Translations under genes and position numbers: made by a program
Notes under the pieces: model-generated
Databases searched by the model: none
What the model saw: only the letters and a program-made list of their open reading frames with translations
Told to the model about the DNA's origin: nothing
Shown here: positions 7,165-12,705 of the stretch, piece after piece
Layout of the letters: every line of letters starts with the position of its first letter
How positions within the stretch are numbered: position 1 is the first letter of the stretch
Origin: Desulfobacterales bacterium
GTDB taxonomy: Bacteria; Desulfobacterota; Desulfobacteria; Desulfobacterales; JAFDCJ01
NCBI GenBank assembly: GCA_020345785.1
Contig: CP070771.1
Coordinates: 6,462,221-6,474,925 of the forward strand
Direction: 5' to 3'
Length of the DNA stretch: 12,705 nt

Positions 7165-10100
7165 TCAGGTGCGACTTGTTTTCGGTTCGGGATGAAACAT
7201 GGAATAGACAGCCGGGATAAGCACCAGGGTAATCAGCGTTGATCCGGTGAGGCCGCCGACAACCGCCCGTGCCAGCGGTGCCTGGGCCTCGGATCCTTCG
7301 CCGATGCCCAGCGCCAGCGGCAGCAGGCCGAGGATGGTGGTCAACGTCGTCATCAGAATCGGCCGCAATCGGCGGCGACCGGCCTCGATCAGGGCACCGC
7401 GGGTGCGCATCCCGTCGTTAATCAGACGACCGGCCTGGTCCACCAGAAGAATCGCGTTGTTGACCACGATGCCCCCCAGCATGATGCAGCCGATGTAAGA
7501 CTGCACATTGAGCGTTGTATCCGTAATAAACAACGTCACCAGCACGCCGACCACCGCCAGGGGAACGGAAAACATAACCACCAGCGGATCGCGCAACGAT
7601 TCATATTGACAGGCCAGCACCATATAAACCAGAATCAACGCCAGAACAAGGGAGATAACCAGTTCCCGGAAGGCTTTCTGCTGTTCCTCGAAATTGCCGG
7701 CAACCGTCAGATCATAACCGACGGGGCGCGGAATCTGGTCCAACAGCGCCTGCACCTCTAAGGCTACCGAACCCAGGTCACGCCCGGCGACGTTGGCGCT
7801 GACCGTCACCCGGCGCTGCTGGTCCTTGCGGTCGATCAGAATCGGACCGCGGCTCGATTCGGACGCGACCATATTGCGCAGCGCTACCTTTTCACCGGAC
7901 GCCGTTGTCAGCGTAAGGTTGAGAATCTCGTCTAAAGAGCGTTTCTCGGCATCTTTGAGCTGCACCAGAATGCGATAGGAATTGCCCCCGGTGCGGTATT
8001 CGCCGGCTTTGGAACCGGCCACTGCGGTTTGCAGCATTTCGGTGACGTCGCGCACGCTCAAACCGAGATCAGCCACTTTGTCGCGGTTCACACGGATCTC
8101 CTGCTGGGGGATGCCGGCTTCCAGACTGGTTTGGACGTCCGTAATGCCGGGCACATCTGCAATCAACTTCGCAACGCTTTTAGCCAGTGCGTCGAGCGTG
8201 GCCAGCTCATGGCCGCGGATCTCAATGGTCAGCCCCTCGTCACCACCTAGAAGTCGTTCCAGTAAAAACTGACCCTGCGGGGCCCGGATACGGATCTCCA
8301 TGCCGGGGACCTTAGCGTCCAAACGCCGCCGCAGGTCCTGGGCGATATCCACATTGGAACGTTTGCGTTGGGCGGCCGGCAGCAAAGACAGGCGTATTTC
8401 ACCCTCTGAGCCCGCATCCGCCCGCCAGCCGGTTGAACCGACACTGACCACCGACGCCACTGTCTCGGGCACGGCTGGTTCAATGATCTGCTCCATAAGG
8501 CGGGTCTGCTGATCGACCAGGTCGAGCCGGGTACCGATTTCCATCTTGCCGGTTACTCGAACCTCGCCCTCATCACTGGGGGGCAATAATTCACTGCCGA
8601 TCAGCGGCAGGAGCAGCAGGCTTGCGCCGAGTACGGTCGCCGCCGCCAAGACGGTGAACAGTCGATGGCTCAAAACCCAGCGCAACAAATCCAGATAAGC
8701 GCTTTCAAGACCTGCAAAGACGGAAGTTGCTGCAGCGGCCAAGCGATTCTTTCGAGACGCCTGCTCCTTGAGCCCCGATGATCTCGGCCTCAGAAGCCGG
8801 GATGCCAGCATGGGAACCAGACTCAGCGCCACGATCAGGGAACAGATCAGCGCAAAGATGATCACATATGCCAGCTCTTTAAAGAGGATACCTGAAACGC
8901 CGCGCACGAAAATCAACGGCAGAAAAATTACCAGCGTGGTGATGGTGCTGGCGATGATGGCCGTTCCTACCTCGCGGGCACCTTCCACTGATGCCTTCTC
9001 CGGCGCCTCGCTGTTCTCACTACGGCGCCGGAAAATGTTCTCGAGCACGACGATGGAACTGTCGACCATCATGCCCACCCCCAGAGCCAGTCCGCCCAGG
9101 GTCATCAGATTGAGCGTGAACCCCCCGAAGTAAATCAAGGCAAACGTGGTCACAATCGAAATCGGGATCGACAGGGAAATCACCAGCGTGCTCCGGATGC
9201 TGCGCAGAAAAAACAGCAATACCACAATTGCCAGCCCGCCCCCGTAAAGTACCGAGCGGGCAACGTTGGCGATAGACCGCTCGATTAAATTGCCCTGGTT
9301 GATGACCGGGACGACCTTGATCTGAGGAAAAGCCTGGTTGACCGCATCAATTTCAGCCAGGATGCGTCTGGACACTTCGACGGTATTGGCACTGGCCTGT
9401 TTGCGAATACCGATGCGCAGGCCGCGCCCGCCGTTAACGCGGACGATACGCGTCAGCTTCTCATAGGTGTCTTTGACCTCGGCGATTTGACCCAGCGTGA
9501 CGGCGGCACCATCATGCTGGTCAATGACCGTCTGCCGAATCTGATCCAGGTTGATAAACTCGGCCGGTGCGCGCAGCGTGACCTCATAGCGGCCCTGTTC
9601 GATCTTGCCTGCCGGCAGGTCCAGGTTGGCATCGCGAATGGCGTCGAGGACCCGGTCCAGCGGCAGACCCACGGCCTTGATCCGGTCAGGGTCCAGTTCG
9701 ATCCGGACCTCGCGGTTGAAGCCGCCCCAAACATCCACCTGCGCCACCCCCGGAATGCGAGCAAAGCGGTAACGGATCTGATTTTCAATCACTTCCGTGA
9801 GCTCTACGGGATCGAGATTGCTGGAAACGCCCAATATGACGACCGGAAAACTGGCGATGTCGAATTTTCGGATGCGGGGTCGGACGACGTCTTCCGGCAG
9901 TTCGTTGATCTCATCTTCGAGTTTGCCCTGCACGTCAATCGCCGCCGTATCGATTTCCGTACCCCACACGAAGCTGACACGCACCGCGCTGCGGCCCTCT
10001 GATGAGGAAGATGTCATTTCCTCCACCCCGGGCACCGTGGCCACGATCTCTTCGATAATCTGGGTTATCAGCCGCTCCATGACCTCGGGACTGGCACCCT

Positions 10101-10254
10101 CGTAATCCGTTCGGATGGTCAGCGTCGGCAGTTCGATGTTGGGCAGCATGTCGATCTGCAGCCTGCTCAACGAAACGGCGCCGAGCAGGACCAGGATCAG
10201 GGTCACCATGGTCGTGAAAATCGGACGTCTAACGCTGAAACTCGGCAGATTCAT
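7165..10254 (-). CDS. RND-family efflux pump, inner-membrane transporter (AcrB/HAE1-like)
   Basis: This 1029-residue inner-membrane proton-driven exporter has the full length usual for RND pumps. The N-terminus [20 protein letters not shown] is the first membrane helix (about 10-31). A large periplasmic loop follows to about 330, a membrane bundle at about 335-485 and a second loop and bundle in the C-terminal half, giving the classical two-fold repeat. The TM4 segment reads [15 protein letters not shown] (392-406): Asp398 is present, but the second Asp of the AcrB Asp-Asp pair is Ser399. In TM10, [12 protein letters not shown] puts Asn where AcrB has Lys940. Such replacements occur in SwrC-like HAE subfamilies, so this is probably a functional subfamily trait. 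Its ATG overlaps the adaptor stop by 4 bp (ATGA), implying translational coupling. The substrate is unknown. Confidence 0.95.
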   Translation of the reverse strand: MNLPSFSVRRPIFTTMVTLILVLLGAVSLSRLQIDMLPNIELPTLTIRTDYEGASPEVMERLITQIIEEIVATVPGVEEMTSSSSEGRSAVRVSFVWGTEIDTAAIDVQGKLEDEINELPEDVVRPRIRKFDIASFPVVILGVSSNLDPVELTEVIENQIRYRFARIPGVAQVDVWGGFNREVRIELDPDRIKAVGLPLDRVLDAIRDANLDLPAGKIEQGRYEVTLRAPAEFINLDQIRQTVIDQHDGAAVTLGQIAEVKDTYEKLTRIVRVNGGRGLRIGIRKQASANTVEVSRRILAEIDAVNQAFPQIKVVPVINQGNLIERSIANVARSVLYGGGLAIVVLLFFLRSIRSTLVISLSIPISIVTTFALIYFGGFTLNLMTLGGLALGVGMMVDSSIVVLENIFRRRSENSEAPEKASVEGAREVGTAIIASTITTLVIFLPLIFVRGVSGILFKELAYVIIFALICSLIVALSLVPMLASRLLRPRSSGLKEQASRKNRLAAAATSVFAGLESAYLDLLRWVLSHRLFTVLAAATVLGASLLLLPLIGSELLPPSDEGEVRVTGKMEIGTRLDLVDQQTRLMEQIIEPAVPETVASVVSVGSTGWRADAGSEGEIRLSLLPAAQRKRSNVDIAQDLRRRLDAKVPGMEIRIRAPQGQFLLERLLGGDEGLTIEIRGHELATLDALAKSVAKLIADVPGITDVQTSLEAGIPQQEIRVNRDKVADLGLSVRDVTEMLQTAVAGSKAGEYRTGGNSYRILVQLKDAEKRSLDEILNLTLTTASGEKVALRNMVASESSRGPILIDRKDQQRRVTVSANVAGRDLGSVALEVQALLDQIPRPVGYDLTVAGNFEEQQKAFRELVISLVLALILVYMVLACQYESLRDPLVVMFSVPLAVVGVLVTLFITDTTLNVQSYIGCIMLGGIVVNNAILLVDQAGRLINDGMRTRGALIEAGRRRLRPILMTTLTTILGLLPLALGIGEGSEAQAPLARAVVGGLTGSTLITLVLIPAVYSMFHPEPKTSRT

Positions 10255-11462
10255 TGGGATTCAACCTTTTCGCGGCCGGCAGGGGTTTGCTTCTGCTCGG
10301 CTGCAATTGTGATCGAGGAGCCGTCGTTTACCAGTTGCTGCCCCAGGGTTACGACCCGACCGGACAATCCCTCGCCTTCCACCTGCACCCGATCGCCCTC
10401 ACGGATGCCCACCTTTACTTCGCGCCAGGCCACCGATCGTCCATCCTCATTGACGATGAAAATCCCATTCCTGTCATCGCGGATGGTCAACGCCTGCTCC
10501 GGCACGATGGTGGCCTCCGGCACCCGGGCTAATACCACGGTGGCCCTGATGAACATGCCGGGTTTGAGTCGGTGAAGGGGGTTGTCAATGGTCATTTCGA
10601 TCCGCGCCTGCCGGGTGGACTTGCGAAAGACCGGGGCAATGCGATCGATGCGGCCGGCAAACTGTTCGCCCGGATAGGCGTCCGTGGTCAAATTTACGGG
10701 CTGTCCGGGTTTCAGGTTGGCGTAGTCTCTCTCGGTGACAAAAACCACCCCGACGATCGGATTGAGTTCAACGATCATGAGCAGCGGTGCGTTGGCGGCC
10801 ACGGTCTGGCCTTCGTCCACATAGCGCTCGGCAACGACGCGATCCTCATCGCCGCCGGCCCAGCCTGCCGTTACCTTGGTATAGCCGAGACGGATATTGG
10901 CGGTTTCCAGCGATGATTCGGCCTTGGTTACCTGGGCCGCGGCGACTTTAAGCTGCGCCTGCTTGGCCAGTTGATCCTGCCGCACGGCATCGAATTCAGA
11001 ATCGGATGCAATCCCGCGCTTTAAAAGCGACTCGGTGCGTTTAAACTCGCGGTTGGCAATTTCCAGGGCGCTTTTGGCCTCGGACAGGTTGGCTCTGGCC
11101 ACTTCCAAATCGGCCTGGGCCTGGGCGACCGCCTGAATATATTCATCGTTGTCCAGCTCGGCCACAACCTGACCCCGCTTGACGGTGTCGGCAATATTTA
11201 CGAACACACGCTCCACCCGGCCGCTGACTTTCGGCGCCACAACAAACTCGGCCAGGGCTTCCAACTCCCCGCTGAATGTCCGCTCCAACGCGATCGAACC
11301 CTGCTGAATCTGAGCCACTTCAACCGGCACCGGTCGCGAAGACTTACCGCCCCTGCCCGGCCCGCTTAGATTCTGAAACCGAGCGAAAATAAACCAGCCT
11401 GTCGCCGCCGCTCCAATCAGCAGAATCGTCAGAATTAGGATTTTAGCGCCGCCCGATTTCAT
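10251..11462 (-). CDS. RND efflux membrane-fusion (periplasmic adaptor) protein
   Basis: This 403-residue adaptor links the RND pump to an outer-membrane channel. An uncleaved-type N-terminal membrane anchor lies at about 7-27 ([19 protein letters not shown]); there is no lipobox cysteine. The lipoyl/barrel-sandwich half-motif [15 protein letters not shown] spans 74-88, a helical hairpin rich in Ala/Gln/Glu spans about 107-190, and the second lipoyl half follows ([15 protein letters not shown], 214-228). The beta-barrel domain (about 230-310, with [11 protein letters not shown]) and the membrane-proximal domain (about 315-388) complete the AcrA/MexA/HlyD-like order. AAAGGCGG precedes the ATG. 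It is the first gene of the minus-strand run, overlapping the pump gene by 4 bp and diverging from the TolC-like gene. Confidence 0.95.
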   Translation of the reverse strand: MKSGGAKILILTILLIGAAATGWFIFARFQNLSGPGRGGKSSRPVPVEVAQIQQGSIALERTFSGELEALAEFVVAPKVSGRVERVFVNIADTVKRGQVVAELDNDEYIQAVAQAQADLEVARANLSEAKSALEIANREFKRTESLLKRGIASDSEFDAVRQDQLAKQAQLKVAAAQVTKAESSLETANIRLGYTKVTAGWAGGDEDRVVAERYVDEGQTVAANAPLLMIVELNPIVGVVFVTERDYANLKPGQPVNLTTDAYPGEQFAGRIDRIAPVFRKSTRQARIEMTIDNPLHRLKPGMFIRATVVLARVPEATIVPEQALTIRDDRNGIFIVNEDGRSVAWREVKVGIREGDRVQVEGEGLSGRVVTLGQQLVNDGSSITIAAEQKQTPAGREKVESQ

Positions 11463-11572
11463 GATATACCGCCTTTAGCAGCTTCATTCATAATAATACT
11501 CTAAAAAGGTACGTCTTATATTGGCCGAGGTAGAAAAGAATGCACCATTAGGGTTGATATTGCAATGAAAAA

Positions 11573-11731
11573 ATGTTTGATGAAGGCATCCGCCGGGTGC
11601 GCTTCAAGCAGGGTGGTTTCCTGTACTCGCCCATGATGCCGCGCAATATTTTCCAGGCAGTTTTTGGTTGTCATCGCGATGCAAAAAACTATATAGTCTG
11701 GCGAGCGCTTATTCGTCATAACTGTAAATAA
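11573..11731 (+). CDS. Possible 52-residue small ORF or gene fragment
   Basis: An open frame begins MFDEGIRRVRFKQGGF and ends WRALIRHNCK. Its first half uses GC-rich third positions (CGC, CGG, GTG, CTG, TAC, CCC) as in the neighbouring real genes. No clear ribosome binding site precedes the ATG, and the frame stays open only a few codons further upstream, to a TGA at 11555-11557. I do not recognise the protein. It could be a remnant of a lost gene, a leader peptide or chance. An antisense frame of 67 codons (11719-11516) overlaps it and looks less natural. Confidence 0.2.
   Translation: MFDEGIRRVRFKQGGFLYSPMMPRNIFQAVFGCHRDAKNYIVWRALIRHNCK
11668..11695 (+). promoter_or_regulatory. Candidate sigma-70 promoter for the TolC-like gene
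   Basis: TTGTCA (11668-11673) is separated by 16 bp from TATATA (11690-11695). This would start transcription near 11702 and leave a leader of about 85 nt before the ATG at 11787. The boxes match the sigma-70 consensus at 5 of 6 and 4 of 6 positions. The call rests on inspection only, and the site overlaps the doubtful small ORF. Confidence 0.3.
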
Positions 11732-11786
11732 TTGAAACCCAACCGCCGGCCGCCATCGGGCGAAAGCGGCAATGGGAGCATTTGAT

Positions 11787-12705
11787 ATGATATTTGCAAG
11801 ATGTTGTCATCGTTTGCTTGAATCTCTTGCCCTATGCGGTTTATTGCTGGTGTCGACGTCATGTACACTGGTCGAAGAACAGATTGACCGCACGGCGGGA
11901 GGGCCGAATGTGCCTGCCGACACAACGGTACAGATGGAAACGGCATCTAGCGAGACATCTGCAGCGCTTGAAGCACGAAGGGTATCGCCGGGGCCCTTAA
12001 AAGTCACCATCACCGAATCCATTTTGCTTTGCCTCGAAAACAACCGCTCTCTGGTGGTGGAAAGATTGAACCCCTCGATCCAGCAAACCTTCGAGGATCA
12101 GGCAAGATCTGTTTTTGATCCGGCAATAAATGCAGACGTCTCCGCCGGGCGGGTGAAAGGTGAACGGCTCGCAAGATCCGGGGCTGAAACGGAGGGTTTC
12201 ACCACCGATGCCGGCGAAGGCATCATTTCTCTGCAGCAATATTTTCCCACCGGCACGACGGTTGCTCTGGAAGCCGGCACCCAAATGAATGACTCCTCGC
12301 TTTACGATGACAGCTTTTATACGACCCGCCTGGGCATGACGGTCAATCAGGCGCTGCTGAGAGGATACGGCAGGGACGTAAATCTGGCCCGGCTGCAGCA
12401 AGCACGCCTGGATACGCGCATGTCGGAATATGAGCTGCGGGGTTTTACCGAGTTTCTGGTGGCGGAGGCGGAAAGCACCTTCTGGGACTATGCACTGGCC
12501 CGGCGTCAGATAGAAATTGTTGAGGAGTCACTGAAAGTTGCCCGCCAACAACTCAACGAAACCAAGGAACTGATCGCCGTCGGCCGATTGGCCAGGGCAG
12601 AATTGGCGGCCGTCCAGGCCGAGGTGGCCGCACAGGAGCAGGCGCTCATCGAAGCACGGGCCAACAAGGAATCGATTCGCCTGCAACTGCTGCGGTTGCT
12701 CAATC
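11787..12705 (+). CDS. TolC/OprM-like outer-membrane efflux protein, N-terminal part (3' end outside window)
   Basis: The frame runs from the ATG at 11787 to the right edge with no stop: 306 codons plus one base. GGGAG (11774-11778) sits 8 nt upstream of this ATG, which favours it over the in-frame ATG at 11772. The N-terminus MIFARCCHRL is followed by a hydrophobic stretch ending LLLLVSTSC; Cys27 is a plausible, though not ideal, lipobox cysteine, as in OprM-type channels. The outer-membrane efflux domain starts near residue 72 (VTITESILLCLENNRSL) and continues with SVFDPAINADVSAG and QYFPTGTTVALEAGT. A long amphipathic helix (IVEESLKVARQQLNETKELIAVGRLARAELAAVQAEV) is typical of the periplasmic tunnel. 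Divergent from the adaptor and pump genes, it should supply the outer-membrane channel of the same export system. Confidence 0.9.
   Translation, partial: MIFARCCHRLLESLALCGLLLVSTSCTLVEEQIDRTAGGPNVPADTTVQMETASSETSAALEARRVSPGPLKVTITESILLCLENNRSLVVERLNPSIQQTFEDQARSVFDPAINADVSAGRVKGERLARSGAETEGFTTDAGEGIISLQQYFPTGTTVALEAGTQMNDSSLYDDSFYTTRLGMTVNQALLRGYGRDVNLARLQQARLDTRMSEYELRGFTEFLVAEAESTFWDYALARRQIEIVEESLKVARQQLNETKELIAVGRLARAELAAVQAEVAAQEQALIEARANKESIRLQLLRLLN

Larger units (their letters stand above)
11463..11786. promoter_or_regulatory. Divergent intergenic control region between pump and outer-membrane factor genes
   Basis: This 324-bp spacer separates the adaptor (leftward) from the TolC-like gene (rightward), so it should contain promoters for both. 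A plus-strand sigma-70-like pair is noted separately. On the minus strand a TATTAT-like box lies about 30 bp upstream of the adaptor ATG, but no partner -35 was convincing. The plus strand also carries a 52-codon frame (11573-11731), listed separately. No regulator gene lies next to the pump within the window. Confidence 0.45.

Noticed and set aside
9487..10002. 171-codon plus-strand frame opposite the RND pump
   Set aside because: It is a mirror of the GC-rich pump coding sequence; it has no recognisable domains and lies wholly inside a certain gene.

Overview
The window looks like accessory chromosomal DNA from a Gram-negative bacterium. The pairing of a tripartite RND efflux system with an acyl-CoA ligase, SDR and cyclase-family catabolic set, plus A/T-rich intergenic repeats of TTGGAATTTGG and ATTGAAAATTGAA type, suggests an anaerobic deltaproteobacterium (Desulfobacterota, perhaps Desulfobacterales). 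That assignment is inference from style: the window holds no rRNA, tRNA or marker gene. No CRISPR array, transposase, integrase or phage gene was seen.

Layout. (1) 3-1388 (+): the C-terminal part of a TPR protein of the type usually fused behind an adenylate/guanylate cyclase or DNA-binding domain; its N-terminus lies outside the window. (2) 1389-1665: a short spacer with two copies of a TGATATCA palindrome. (3) Four minus-strand genes, read from right to left: an SDR oxidoreductase (7122-6325), an AMP-forming acyl-CoA ligase (6012-4501), a cyclase-family metal hydrolase (4334-3540) and an enlarged Ldh2-type NAD(P)-dependent 2-hydroxyacid dehydrogenase (2985-1666). Every gap between them except the one upstream of the SDR holds inverted-repeat structure. 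(4) 11462-7165 (-): an RND membrane-fusion protein and an RND inner-membrane pump that overlap by ATGA. The SDR start lies 42 bp beyond the pump stop, so all six minus-strand genes are co-directional and could be read from one promoter, although the repeat-laden gaps argue for breaks or processing. (5) 11787-12705 (+): a divergent TolC/OprM-like outer-membrane factor that runs off the right edge, completing a tripartite pump around a 324-bp divergent control region.

Working together. Adaptor, pump and outer-membrane channel should form one envelope-spanning exporter. The four enzymes read as a small catabolic module: an alcohol/ketone oxidoreductase, a CoA-activating ligase, a hydrolase of the isatin hydrolase/kynurenine formamidase superfamily, and an Ldh2-like dehydrogenase. 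A plausible role is processing of a cyclic or amide/lactone-containing carboxylic acid, with the pump exporting the compound or a toxic intermediate. The substrate cannot be read from the sequence. I see no convincing new defence or mobile system; the most distinctive items are the structured intergenic repeats, especially the 198-bp fold-back at 6069-6266, and the enlarged Ldh2 protein.
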